64,000 nt of DNA from Vibrio crassostreae 9ZC13. Its GTDB lineage: Bacteria; Pseudomonadota; Gammaproteobacteria; Enterobacterales; Vibrionaceae. Where the stretch lies: assembly GCF_000272045.2 (NCBI RefSeq), contig NZ_AJYZ02000042.1, positions 419,552-483,551 on the forward strand. The letters are read 5' to 3'. Below the pieces are notes generated by a model that was not told the DNA's origin, ran no database searches, and saw nothing but the letters and a program-made list of their open reading frames with translations. Below are positions 1-9,100 of this stretch, one piece after another. The position numbers and the translations under genes are program-made. Within the stretch, counting starts at the first letter, position 1. Every line of letters starts with the position of its first letter.

Positions 1-56
1 TCCCTTCCAGGCCTGACCGAGTTCACGAGCTATTGTTGCGGGAGGACCAGGCCCCC
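1..56 (-). ncRNA. ffs: SRP 4.5S RNA, 5' part (cut by window edge)
   Basis: On the minus strand the sequence starts GGGGGCCTGGTCCTCCCGC and continues through GGTCAGGCCTGGAAGGGA, which matches the 5' strand and the Ffh-binding apical region of bacterial 4.5S RNA (E. coli has GGUCAGGUCCGGAAGG). The 3' half lies outside the window. This RNA is the scaffold of the signal recognition particle, pairing with Ffh to deliver nascent membrane proteins to FtsY. The neighbourhood also fits: in E. coli ffs lies beside ybaZ, ybaY and tesB, all three of which follow here. The exact 5' end is estimated from the G-run. Confidence 0.85.
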
Positions 57-191
57 ATAGATTCGTTTTCTAAGAGGCTTGCCTCAAAGAGTGATTGGAT
101 TATTAAGCATCACAGCAACCATTGCAAGCCCTTCCACCCTATTTTTGAACAATTGCGGTCTAAGTGCTTATCCTTTATTCAAACCACTAGA

Positions 192-221
192 AAATCGCAG
201 GTAAATTCACCATTTACCTGC
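192..221 (-). terminator. Rho-independent terminator of the 249-992 membrane protein gene
   Basis: A perfect 10-bp stem (GCAGGTAAAT / ATTTACCTGC, 197-221) with a 5-nt loop. On the minus strand it is followed by GATTTTC. It sits just beyond the stop codon of the minus-strand membrane protein gene and separates it from ffs. Confidence 0.75.
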
Positions 222-248
222 ATTTGGAAGGTTTGGATTGCTGGAGTA

Positions 249-992
249 CTAGATATCGATATCTTCATTATCTTCTGTGCGAATGATGTAGTCTGTCATC
301 CACGCGGTGCCTAATAGACACAACCATACTACAAAAACTGGACTAGGTACTTCGATACTTGGGGTAATCACCAAAGCCGCAAAACCAACCGTTGGCAGTG
401 TCCAACATAATAGTTTATTCCAGCGGAAGGTTTTCAAGCGCGTCAGCGTTTCCATCGATGCCATGATGCCCGTTACACACAAGGCAACCAAAGCGGCATA
501 AGGTAAATCGGCTATCCATAATGGAAGTATTAAGCCTAATGACCACCAGCTGTGTCGGCTGGCAGGCTTAAGATGATTTGCCGCCCACCAAATCACGATG
601 ATTGATAAGGTTTGAAGTGTGGTAACCCACGGGACACCTTCAAGCTTGCCTGCTGATTGTGTCACCATGATCCCGACCTGCAAAGTAGTCACAATCAAGC
701 CGGAAATAATCACGACCGACAAACTACTGCGTCTTGAGAAGACCACCATCAATAACGGGAATAGTACCCACGCACTGACAGACAGCGTGATAGGCTGCAA
801 AGGAAGGGTTAGACCATAAGTGGTCATGGAAACAAGCAAAGCTAATCCTGCTATGCCCCCCTGCGGTAAAATCCATAAAGCAGGAATTACCATTGCAAGC
901 ACCGGGATATCTCCCTCACTTAAACTGATTGCTCTCGCGCAAACAACCGCTAATAATGTGGTGATCAAGAACTGAAACGTTGTAAATACCAT
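249..992 (-). CDS. Polytopic inner-membrane protein of unknown function
   Basis: A 247-residue, very hydrophobic protein with about seven to eight predicted membrane segments: residues about 3-20, 30-55, 65-85, 90-110, 125-140, 150-170, 175-185 and 205-235. It has an acidic C-terminal tail (TEDNEDIDI). There is no signal peptide cleavage site, no cytochrome or transport motif and no charged catalytic cluster that I recognise. It stands alone between ffs and the 175-bp repeat, with its own terminator. I cannot assign a function; an unclassified transporter or sensor membrane domain is possible. Base composition looks like that of its neighbours. Confidence 0.75.
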   Translation of the reverse strand: MVFTTFQFLITTLLAVVCARAISLSEGDIPVLAMVIPALWILPQGGIAGLALLVSMTTYGLTLPLQPITLSVSAWVLFPLLMVVFSRRSSLSVVIISGLIVTTLQVGIMVTQSAGKLEGVPWVTTLQTLSIIVIWWAANHLKPASRHSWWSLGLILPLWIADLPYAALVALCVTGIMASMETLTRLKTFRWNKLLCWTLPTVGFAALVITPSIEVPSPVFVVWLCLLGTAWMTDYIIRTEDNEDIDI

Positions 993-1022
993 AGCCCTCT
1001 CCTTCTACCGATCCGTGGTACC

Positions 1023-1197
1023 ATACCAATCGTAGTAATTAACTGGTCACCCTAGCTTGTTAAAAAACTCGATAACCTCGTTAGATTTTTTGATTGGAGA
1101 ATGACTACTTATCAAAACTTCTTATCAAAAAGAGCGGCCTTGCTCTCAAGCTTTTTCCCTGCGCTATTTTTGAACACTTACTTACTGTGATTGGTAT
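1023..1197 (-). repeat. 175-bp interspersed element, copy 1 (inverted relative to copies 2 and 3)
   Basis: Starts ATACCAATCGTAGTAATTAA and ends CTTACTGTGATTGGTAT. Read in reverse complement it aligns along its whole length with 10393-10567 and 28665-28839. All three copies are exactly 175 bp, with imperfect terminal inverted repeats (ATACCAATC...GATTGGTAT). It has no coding capacity of its own, so it resembles a MITE-like or REP-like dispersed element. Its right end lies 22 nt before the start codon of the alkyltransferase-like gene. Confidence 0.85.
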
Positions 1198-1219
1198 TTA
1201 TGAACTAGGAACATTTAGT

Positions 1220-1522
1220 ATGGACCAATTTTTGAGCCAAATCTTTGCTGTGATTCACCAAATTCCATATGGGAAAGTAACAACTTATGGAGACATAGCA
1301 CGTTTTTCAGGATTTCCGGGCTATGCGCGCCATGTTGGTAAAGCGCTGGGTAACCTGCCAGAAGGTAGCAAACTGCCTTGGTATCGAGTGATAAACAGCA
1401 AGGGTGAAATATCTTTAAAGGCTGATTCGTTCGACCGACAAAAGCAGCATTTGGTTAAAGAAGGGGTTGAGGTGAGTGATGCAGGAAAAGTTAAACTCAG
1501 AATATACAAATGGCAGCCCTAG
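1220..1522 (+). CDS. atl: Alkyltransferase-like (ATL) DNA-binding protein, MGMT family without catalytic Cys
   Basis: A 100-residue protein matching the C-terminal DNA-binding domain of O6-alkylguanine-DNA alkyltransferase: the start (FAVIHQIPYGKVTTYGDIA), then YARHVGKALG, then PWYRVINSKG. In true MGMT enzymes the last motif is PCHRV; here Trp replaces the acceptor Cys, the hallmark of ATL proteins. Known ATLs bind O6-alkylguanine without repairing it and pass the lesion to nucleotide excision repair. I chose the ATG at 1220 (TAGGAAC about 8 nt upstream). The longer reading frame from 1094 would begin inside the 175-bp repeat and adds 42 residues with no family match. It corresponds to E. coli ybaZ and is convergent with ybaY, as expected. 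Confidence 0.9.
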   Translation: MDQFLSQIFAVIHQIPYGKVTTYGDIARFSGFPGYARHVGKALGNLPEGSKLPWYRVINSKGEISLKADSFDRQKQHLVKEGVEVSDAGKVKLRIYKWQP

Positions 1523-1597
1523 AGCTGCCACTAATCGTCAATTCAACTGGCTAAGTTAAGCCAATCAAGATGCCTTAACAGTGGCATCGATTTCTGA

Positions 1598-2038
1598 TTA
1601 ACGAACACCAACCAAACGTAGGTCTGCTTGCTGTGTATTTTCTACATCAGTAATTACTGACTTAATCGTGTCCGTTATGAAACGCAGTTTACCGTCAACA
1701 TGAATCGATGCGCGCATGTTGTAACGGTGGTTAGCTTTAATTTTGTCGTTGTCGTAGCTCAGCTCGAATGCGAACGGTACTTGCTTACCGTCTGTGGTGA
1801 ACTCTTGAGTTGCGATAACCGTCGATGGTGCATCAGCCAGTGAGATATCTTCTAGCGTAACGGTAACCACTGCATTCTCTGGCAATGCAATTCTTTCACG
1901 GTAGCTTACTGTTCCTGAAATCACTTGAGTGTTCTCTGCAACCACTTCTTGAGAAGCGCTCGTTTCTGATGTTGCTTGGCAACCAACAAGTAGGCCAAAC
2001 GATACTAAAGACGTAATAAGAATTAGAGCCTTTTTCAT
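1598..2038 (-). CDS. ybaY: YbaY-family outer-membrane-type lipoprotein
   Basis: A 146-residue protein with a lipoprotein signal: MKKALILITSL, a hydrophobic stretch and lipobox LLVGC, so the lipidated Cys is near residue 20. The mature part has a YbaY/YscW-like beta domain (VISGTVSYRERIALPENA, later RYNMRASI), shared with type III secretion pilotin-like lipoproteins. YbaY itself has no firmly known function. I start it at the ATG at 2038 (GAGAGAAA upstream) rather than the in-frame TTG two codons earlier. It sits between atl and tesB, the same neighbours as in E. coli. Confidence 0.85.
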   Translation of the reverse strand: MKKALILITSLVSFGLLVGCQATSETSASQEVVAENTQVISGTVSYRERIALPENAVVTVTLEDISLADAPSTVIATQEFTTDGKQVPFAFELSYDNDKIKANHRYNMRASIHVDGKLRFITDTIKSVITDVENTQQADLRLVGVR

Positions 2039-2206
2039 ATTCAATTTCTCTCAACATGTTTGCCGGACTCGGCAAATCTACTCACCAATTATAAGAGAGC
2101 TTTCATATTCTGTCTTGAAACCCTATGATTTATTGACAGATATCTGACTAAGCTAAATGATTAACACCATAATCTGACACCCATTTTACGAAGAGGAATG
2201 CTGGCG

Positions 2207-3067
2207 ATGAGTCAACCTTTACAAGAATTACTAAGTTTACTTCAGCTAGAAAAACTGGAAGAAGGTTTATTCCGTGGGCAAAGTGAGAACCTAGGCCTAC
2301 CACAGGTATACGGCGGTCAGGTATTGGGACAAGCGCTTTCTGCTGCTCGTTATACCGTTCAAGACGACCGTAGTGTTCACTCGTTCCACAGTTATTTTCT
2401 GTTTCCCGGCGATCCTGAAAAGCCAATCATTTACGATGTTGAGAACCTACGAGATGGACGCAGCTTTAGCACACGCCGTGTAAAAGCGATTCAAAATGGC
2501 CGCCCTATTTTCTATCTCACTGCTTCTTATCATGGCGATGCGCCAGGGTTTGAGCACCAGATTTCAATGCCTGATATTCCGGGACCAGAGAACTTTGCCT
2601 CAGAAACTGAATTAGCGAGCCACATTGCGGAATTCTTACCAGAGAAACTGCGCAAAACCTTCTGTGGCGAAAAGCCGATTGAGATGCGTCCGGTGACGGT
2701 GGTAAACCCACTGAAACCTAAGAAGACGGAAGCGAAACAATACCTTTGGGTAAGAGCGAATGGCGCGATGCCAGACAACCACTTGATCCACCAATACCTG
2801 CTTGCCTACGCATCGGATTGGGGATTCTTAGTGACGGCGCTTCACCCACATGAAGTCTCTATCATGACGCCAAATTTTCAAGTGGCGACGATTGACCACT
2901 CAATCTGGTTCCACCGCCCATTCAAAATGGACGAATGGCTGCTTTATGCGATTGAAAGCCCAACGGCAGCGAACACTCGCGGCCTAGTGCGCGGCGAGAT
3001 CTTCAACCAGAAAGGTGAGCTGGTAGCGACAGCAGTACAAGAAGGTGTGATGCGTTTTACTAAATAG
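2207..3067 (+). CDS. tesB: Acyl-CoA thioesterase II
   Basis: A 286-residue double hot-dog thioesterase, the same length as E. coli TesB. Visible family motifs are GLPQVYGGQVLGQAL near the start, VHSFHSYFLFPGD, RDGRSFSTRRV, then in the second hot-dog HQYLLAYASDWGFL and IDHSIWFHRPF, ending with RGEIFNQKGELVA. It hydrolyses medium- and long-chain acyl-CoA in the cytoplasm. I prefer the ATG at 2207: AAGAGGA at 2191-2197 is 9 nt before it but would be directly against the earlier ATG at 2198. Transcribed away from ybaY. Confidence 0.95.
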   Translation: MSQPLQELLSLLQLEKLEEGLFRGQSENLGLPQVYGGQVLGQALSAARYTVQDDRSVHSFHSYFLFPGDPEKPIIYDVENLRDGRSFSTRRVKAIQNGRPIFYLTASYHGDAPGFEHQISMPDIPGPENFASETELASHIAEFLPEKLRKTFCGEKPIEMRPVTVVNPLKPKKTEAKQYLWVRANGAMPDNHLIHQYLLAYASDWGFLVTALHPHEVSIMTPNFQVATIDHSIWFHRPFKMDEWLLYAIESPTAANTRGLVRGEIFNQKGELVATAVQEGVMRFTK

Positions 3068-3126
3068 CACTCAAATAAATAGCGGATAAACGCTTCTTAC
3101 AAACCCCAAATACGCACAAACAAAAA

Positions 3127-3158
3127 GAGGCTAGGTTTAATACCTAGCCTCTTTCTTT
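3127..3158 (+). terminator. Terminator after tesB (bidirectional)
   Basis: A perfect 10-bp stem GAGGCTAGGT / ACCTAGCCTC with loop TTAAT, then TTTCTTT on the plus strand and AAAAA before it. It can therefore also stop the minus-strand gene that ends at 3201. Confidence 0.9.
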
Positions 3159-3200
3159 AATGACGCTTAAGAAAACTCGTCACGCAAAAATCAATAAAAC

Positions 3201-3866
3201 CTACTCAACTTCTAACGTTGGCTCAAACTCGCCTTGAACTCGCGTTTTAATGCCATCACCTGCGTCTCGTAGAAGGTTAAATGGCGATAACACTACGCCT
3301 TTCACCGCGCCCTCAGCGGCTCCCTGAGCGAGTTCCTTACTCTTATCAGCTAACAAATTAGCTTGTGCCAAAATACCTGGGACTTCCGCTCGTAGCATTT
3401 CAGATTCCGTGACGATGACAGGAATAGTCTGTTCGCGGTAAGACTTACTTTCAGCGAGCATTGGTGGCATTACGTCTACGCGGTATCTCTTTAATTCAGT
3501 TAATGTTGGTGGAATAACATCGGTTCTTACCTGCTCGACTTCCGTTCGAACATTTTTCACTTCATCTAATATCGCAGGGATTTTGTTGTCGACCGAGGCT
3601 ACGGTTTGATTCACATCATCGATCGTCTTTCTGACCTCTTCGACTGTGTTCAAAACTTGAGGAGCAAGATCGCTGACATGTTCTGCAAGCGCTAATAGCT
3701 CTTCTACTTTGAGCCCTTTGGTGAGGCCCGATATGTCTTCGATAACTTGCGGGTAAGTATCAACGATTTCACCGACTTTATTAGTCAATGAGTAGATGGT
3801 GGAACCCAAGTAAAAAATGGCGACCGCCAGTACCAGCTGGATAGCGGTAGATACTTTTGCAAACAT
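3201..3866 (-). CDS. Membrane-anchored coiled-coil protein of unknown function
   Basis: 221 residues. A single N-terminal membrane segment (residues about 8-27, VLAVAIFYLGSTIY) is followed by a long, charged, heptad-like region rich in Val, Glu and Lys (about 45-190) that is probably periplasmic or cytoplasmic coiled coil. A pattern recurs: VIPPTLTELKRYR, VMPPMLAESKSYR, TIPVIVTESEMLR, VPGILAQ, i.e. four near-repeats of about 14 residues spaced by Pro. Shine-Dalgarno AAGGAT precedes the ATG. The fold resembles MCE-associated or apolipoprotein-like helical proteins, but I cannot name a family. It is a single gene with a shared downstream terminator. Confidence 0.8.
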   Translation of the reverse strand: MFAKVSTAIQLVLAVAIFYLGSTIYSLTNKVGEIVDTYPQVIEDISGLTKGLKVEELLALAEHVSDLAPQVLNTVEEVRKTIDDVNQTVASVDNKIPAILDEVKNVRTEVEQVRTDVIPPTLTELKRYRVDVMPPMLAESKSYREQTIPVIVTESEMLRAEVPGILAQANLLADKSKELAQGAAEGAVKGVVLSPFNLLRDAGDGIKTRVQGEFEPTLEVE

Positions 3867-3955
3867 GAATAATCCTTTTCTTTATCGCAGAGGCGATATC
3901 TAAACTGAGACGATAGTTAAGCTCAGACGATTGTTAATGCGTAACTAGGCGTAGC

Positions 3956-4429
3956 TTAAAGCGGCAATGCTGTCGTGTACTTCAATGGTTCCATCGCAAA
4001 TGTCGAGGTCACATTAGAGATACCATCAATGCTATTCACCAAGCGCTTGTAGAAATCATCAAAGCACTTCATGTCTTTCACCTGAACCTTCATCATATAG
4101 TCATATTCGCCAGCCATGCGATAGAACTCCATCACTTCTGGAAACTCCGACACAGTATTCACAAAACGACCATACCACTCATGAGAATGATCACTGGTTT
4201 TCACCAATACGAACGCAGTAAAGGAAAGATCCAGTTTTTCCGGGTTCAGCAGTGCAACTCTTTTCTCAATAATGCCGTTCTCTTCGAGGCGCTTAAGCCT
4301 TTTCCAACAAGGCGTTGTAGTGAGATTGACCGCTTCAGAAATATCGTTCAATGACAGGGTGCTGTCTTCTTGCAGTAACCCTAATATTTTTTTATCTACG
4401 GCATCTATCACACTTTCACCAAATCGCAT
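3956..4429 (-). CDS. Lrp/AsnC-family transcriptional regulator
   Basis: 157 residues. An N-terminal winged-helix AsnC domain (DAVDKKILGLLQEDSTLSL, then TTTPCWKRLKRLEENGII as the recognition region) is followed by the RAM ligand-binding domain (AGEYDYMMKVQVKDMKCFDDF). The recognition helix SxCxxRLKxLE resembles DecR/YbaO-type regulators, which sense cysteine and activate cysteine-detoxifying genes. It is divergent from the PLP enzyme at 4559, the usual arrangement of an Lrp-type regulator and its target. The start is uncertain: the ATG at 4429 has a poor ribosome site, and a GTG seven codons in has GGTGA upstream. Confidence 0.9.
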   Translation of the reverse strand: MRFGESVIDAVDKKILGLLQEDSTLSLNDISEAVNLTTTPCWKRLKRLEENGIIEKRVALLNPEKLDLSFTAFVLVKTSDHSHEWYGRFVNTVSEFPEVMEFYRMAGEYDYMMKVQVKDMKCFDDFYKRLVNSIDGISNVTSTFAMEPLKYTTALPL

Positions 4430-4558
4430 TTAAAGAGAATAATTTTCTACAATTTAAGCAAAACAAAGCAAATATGGCAAAGTTTTTCTCTCCGATTATA
4501 GATAAATTAGAACCATACCAATTACAAAGAATTCCTACACTCGATCAGGAGAACGTTT

Positions 4559-5626
4559 ATGTGCACTGACCATCAATGGATTAACAACGCGATTCGTAAA
4601 ATTGAAGCGGACTACCAACGCTCAGCGGATACGCACCTTATCAAGCTCGATCTACCAAGTATCGAAGGCATTGATGTTTACCTTAAAGATGAAAGCACAC
4701 ACCCTACAGGCTCTTTAAAGCACCGTTTAGCGCGTTCTCTCTTCTTATACGCTATCTGTAACGGTTGGGTTGGCCCAGAAACCACGATCATTGAATCTTC
4801 ATCGGGCAGTACTGCGGTGTCTGAAGCTTACTTCGCTCGCCTACTTGGCCTTCCATTTATCGCGGTAATGCCAAAATGCACAGCGAAGAAAAAGATCGAG
4901 CAAATTGAATTCTACGGCGGCCAAGCGCATCTTGTTGACCGCTCAGATGAAATTTACGATGAGTCTCGTCGTTTAGCAGAAGAACTGAACGGTCACTACA
5001 TGGATCAATTTACTTACGCTGAGCGCGCAACCGACTGGCGTGGTAACAACAACATCGCGAACTCGATTTTCAATCAAATGCAGATGGAAGATCACCCAGT
5101 TCCGGCTTGGGTAGTAATGAGCCCAGGTACTGGCGGTACTTCAGCGACGATTGGCCGTTTCATTCGCTACCAACAACATGAAACTAAGCTTTGTGTTGTC
5201 GACCCTGAGAACTCTGTATTCCACGAATACTTCCAAACAGGCAATGCGAACGTGAAAGGCAGTACATTCAGCAAGATTGAAGGCATTGGTCGCCCACGAG
5301 CAGAGCCAAGCTTCATTCCTGGTGTGGTTGACGAAATGCGTAAAATCCCAGACGCAGCAAGTATCGCAACGACACATTGGTTATCTGACATTCTTGGTCG
5401 CAAGGTCGGCGCATCAACCGGGACTAACATGTACGGTGTGCTTCAATTAGCCAGTGAAATGAAAGCACGTGGAGAAAAAGGTTCTATCGTGACTTTACTG
5501 TGTGACAGTGGTGAGCGTTACCTAGACACTTACTTCAATGACGAGTGGGTAAATCTGAATATCGGTGACCTACAACCTTATGCAGCGAAGTTAGAAGCTT
5601 TCTCGCAAACGGGTGAGTTGGCTTAA
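4559..5626 (+). CDS. PLP-dependent cysteine synthase/desulfhydrase-family enzyme (Cds1-like)
   Basis: 355 residues, fold-type II PLP enzyme. DESTHPTGSLKHR holds the Schiff-base Lys (K54). ESSSGSTAVSEAYFARLLG corresponds to the substrate loop, and SPGTGGTSATIGRF is the phosphate-binding Gly-rich loop. The sequence is closer to stand-alone cysteine desulfhydrases of the Cds1 group than to biosynthetic CysK or CysM, whose loop is TSGNTG. The likely reaction is breakdown of L-cysteine to pyruvate, sulfide and ammonia, or a related beta-replacement. The divergent Lrp-family regulator supports amino-acid-responsive control. The substrate is inferred, not shown. The start at 4559 has CAGGAGAACG upstream. 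Confidence 0.85.
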   Translation: MCTDHQWINNAIRKIEADYQRSADTHLIKLDLPSIEGIDVYLKDESTHPTGSLKHRLARSLFLYAICNGWVGPETTIIESSSGSTAVSEAYFARLLGLPFIAVMPKCTAKKKIEQIEFYGGQAHLVDRSDEIYDESRRLAEELNGHYMDQFTYAERATDWRGNNNIANSIFNQMQMEDHPVPAWVVMSPGTGGTSATIGRFIRYQQHETKLCVVDPENSVFHEYFQTGNANVKGSTFSKIEGIGRPRAEPSFIPGVVDEMRKIPDAASIATTHWLSDILGRKVGASTGTNMYGVLQLASEMKARGEKGSIVTLLCDSGERYLDTYFNDEWVNLNIGDLQPYAAKLEAFSQTGELA

Positions 5627-5651
5627 GTTCAAAACCGATAGTTCGAAATAG

Positions 5652-5677
5652 AAAAGAGCCCTTGATGGGCTCTTTTT
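5652..5677 (+). terminator. Terminator after the PLP enzyme
   Basis: Stem AAAAGAGCCC / GGGCTCTTTT with loop TTGAT, followed by T residues. It is symmetrical enough to serve the convergent DUF1244 gene as well. Confidence 0.9.
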
Positions 5678-5716
5678 GTTTATTCATTCTATTAGTCAGC
5701 CACTAACGAGAACAAA

Positions 5717-6037
5717 TTACTCTGGCTTCTGCTTCGCTTCAAATGCCGCGAGTTGTTCAGGCGTCGCTTTTGGTTGATGGTTTTGTTTCCACTCATCGTA
5801 AGTCATGCCGTATACACGCTCACGAGCGTCATCGATATCCAAGTCTAAGCCTTGTTGCTCTGCTTCCGCTTTGTACCATTTACTGAAACAGTTTCGGCAG
5901 AAGCCAGCCAAGATCATCAGATCGATGTTCTGCACATCTTTATTGTTATCTAGGTGTGCTAGCAGGCGACGAAAGGTTGCTGCATCCAGCTTATCTTGTT
6001 CTTCTTGAGAAAGATCTTTGTATTTAAATTCAGCCAC
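5717..6037 (-). CDS. DUF1244 (SMc04008-like) protein
   Basis: 106 residues, small, soluble and acidic. The central ILAGFCRNCFSKWY motif with two Cys is diagnostic of the DUF1244 family, followed by REVYGMTYDEWK-like sequence (here RERVYGMTYDEWK). The family is widespread in proteobacteria and helical; its function is not established as far as I know. The tail is Ala/Gln/Lys-rich (ATPEQLAAFEAKQ). It stands alone, with a terminator on each side. Confidence 0.9.
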   Translation of the reverse strand: MAEFKYKDLSQEEQDKLDAATFRRLLAHLDNNKDVQNIDLMILAGFCRNCFSKWYKAEAEQQGLDLDIDDARERVYGMTYDEWKQNHQPKATPEQLAAFEAKQKPE

Positions 6038-6095
6038 TTTACTTTCCTTTATTCGATTTATTGTATTAATTCGTTGAGCTCTGTTTGTTATACAA

Positions 6096-6133
6096 AAAAA
6101 GCCTGCAATTCGCTAGGAGCAAACGCAGGCTTT
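6096..6133 (-). terminator. Terminator of the RND efflux operon
   Basis: Stem AAAAGCCTGC / GCAGGCTTTT (6096-6105 with 6124-6133), loop 18 nt. On the minus strand it is followed by a run of seven T. It lies just after the RND pump stop codon. Confidence 0.85.
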
Positions 6134-6178
6134 TCAATATTGTTACACTATTCCGTGTTCATTAATCGTGCGTGTTCA

Positions 6179-9100
6179 TTAACCGTGACTGGTTCTTCCC
6201 ACGTTGTCATGGCTAAGCTCTTTATTAAGTTCCGCTTCCACGTGACCCGGAGAGCGTGTTGATCCTGAAATCAGTCGGTACATCGCAGGAATTACGAACA
6301 GAGTAACCAATGTCGCGAAGCCCATACCGAAGAAGATAACCGTACCCACAGCCACTCGGCTTTCATAGCCTGCGCCCGTTGAAGTAATCAATGGAATTGC
6401 ACCAGCCAGCGTCGTGAATGCCGTCATCATGATTGGACGTAAGCGTCGAGCAGAAGCATCAATGATCGCCTTTTCAAACTCAATACCACGGTCACGAAGT
6501 TGGTTAGCAAACTCTACGATCAAGATACCGTTTTTGGTTACCATACCGATCAACATGATCATACCAATCTGGCTGTAGACGTTGAGCCCTTGACTCATCA
6601 GCACCAAGCCTAAGAAGCCACCGAAGATACCCATAGGTACGGTGAACATCACCACCAGCGGGTTAATGAAGCTTTCAAACTGCGCGGCCAGTACCAAGTA
6701 TGCGACCAGCATCGCTAGCGCAAACACCACTAGGATACTTGATTGGTTCTCTTTAAAGTCTTTTGACTCGCCAGAGTAGCTCACTGAAATATCACCCGGT
6801 AGCTGTTCAATCGCTTGTTCATCAAGGAAATCGAGCGCGTCACCCAGCGTGTAACCTTCCATTAGGTTCGCTTTAATGGTCACCGATTTCTGCTTGTTGT
6901 AGTGCGACAAACGAATCGATGAAGCCACTTCTTCAATGTGCGTCAGCGTATCAAGCGTAACCAGCTCACCAGACTGAGTTCGCATGTAGATTTGGCTTAG
7001 ATCGTTCGCGTTGTTGAAGCTGTTTTCATCACCACGCAGATACACGTCGTACTCTTCACCACGGTCAACGAAGGTCGTTTCACTGCGGCCGCCAAGCATG
7101 ATTTCTAACGTATCTGAAATGTCTGAAACGCTAACACCTAGCTCTGCTGCACGCTGCTTATCTACGGTTACCAATAGCTCTGGTGTTTTCTCAGAGTAAT
7201 CGATGTCCGCGCCTTCCATCATTGGAGAATCTTCAGCCGCTTGCTTTAAGAGCTCTGCCCACTTCTGAAGTTCAGAGTAATCAGAACCGCCAAGTACGAA
7301 TTGAACAGGCTCACTTGAACCACCTTTGAAGCCCGGCATGAACGGGAATACACGCACATCTGGAATGCCGTTCAACGATTTACGAACTTCGTTCAACGCT
7401 TCTTGTGCGGTAACGTCACGCTCATCCCAGTCTTCTAGGATCATGATTACGAAGCCCGTTTGGTCACCCGCATTACCACCAAACGCTGGTGATTGAATAC
7501 TAAATGACTTCAAGAAACCTTGACCAAGCAGCGGCATTAGGCGCTCTTCAACGATGTCCATATTGGCAGACATACGGTTGTAACTGGTTGCATCGGCACC
7601 ACGAACAAACGCAAAGATAACACCACGGTCTTCTTGAGGCGTCAGTTGCGACGGCACTTGTTGCATCAAGCCATAGCTACCGCCCATACACGCGATAATG
7701 ATGATTGGAGCTGCCCAACGCCAGTTTAAAGCACGGCGCAATACCGCGCGGTATCCAGACTCAAGTTTGCCAAACACACGTTCTACAAATCGATTGAAGC
7801 GATTTGGTTTCACGTTCGCTTTAAGGATCTTACTACCCAGAACCGGCGTTAACGTTAATGCTACGACAGACGAGAAAATCACTGACATCGCCAACAGTAC
7901 CGAGAACTCCGTAAACAAGAGACCGACCATGCCATCCATGAACGAGATTGGCAGGAATACCATCACCAATACAAGCGTTGTTGCGATTACCGCGAATCCT
8001 ACTTCACGCGTCCCTTTATAAGCCGCAAGCAGTGGCGATTCACCACGTTCAATATGGTGGAAGATGTTCTCAACCACCACGATCGCATCATCGACCACCA
8101 AACCAATCGACAGGATAAGTGCCATCAGGGTAATCAGGTTGATGGAGAAACCGAAGTAGTACGCGGCAATAAACGACGAGATCAGAGATACAGGTACGGT
8201 TACCGCTGGAATAAGTGTTGCACGTGCTTGACCAATAAAGATGTAAAGCACGAGGATAACCAAGCCACCCGTGATAAAGAGTGTGCTGTATACCTCTGAG
8301 ATTGAACGGTCAATAAAGACTGTTGAGTCATAATCGACAGCTAAACGAGTACCGTCTGGCAAGAACTTTTGAATTGCTTCGACTTCTTTATGGACTAAGT
8401 CAGCCACCTCAAGTGGGTTCGCATCTGACTGAGGCACGATACCCATACTTACGTTAACAACGCCGTCACTCTTAAAGGTCGAGTTCTCGTTTTCTGCGCC
8501 AATGTAAACATCCGCTACGTCTTTCAAGTAGATAGGTGTGTTATCAGAGGCACGTTTAACGACTAGGTATTCGAAATCTTCAGCTTCAGTGTAAGAACGA
8601 GCAGTACGAACCGACATCACAATCGCATCGTTACGTACTTCACCACCCGGGCTTTCAATGTTCTCACTGTTCAGAGCAGAAGTGATGTCCGAGGTAGTAA
8701 CGCCACGACCCGCCATCTGCGCAGGTTTCAGCTTTACGTACATTACTTTGTACAAGCCACCTGAGATATCCACCGAGCTCACGCCAGAAATCAAACTAAA
8801 GCGGTCAATCAACACACGTTCGGTGTAGTCGGTTAACTGCGTTCGGTCCATCTCCGTCGAACTTAAGTTGATGTAGACCGAAGCTTCACCACTACCATTG
8901 TTCTTATAAACAATTGGGTCGTCGGCTTCATCGGGCAATGAACGCTGCGCACGAGCTACAGCATCACGAACATCACTCACACCGGTATTGAGGTCGTAAC
9001 CAAGCTCAAAAGTAATCGTGATACGCGACATACCGTTACGCGTTGTGGATTCGATCTCATCGATACCACTGATGCCGGATAACTGGTCTTCAAGGTTGGA

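Noticed and set aside
33..314. 93-codon plus-strand open frame at the left edge
   Set aside because: It covers the antisense of the SRP RNA and the terminator of the minus-strand membrane protein gene, and has no protein-like pattern.
1094..1219. N-terminal extension of the alkyltransferase-like gene
   Set aside because: It would be encoded mainly by the 175-bp repeat element, and the extra residues do not match the family.
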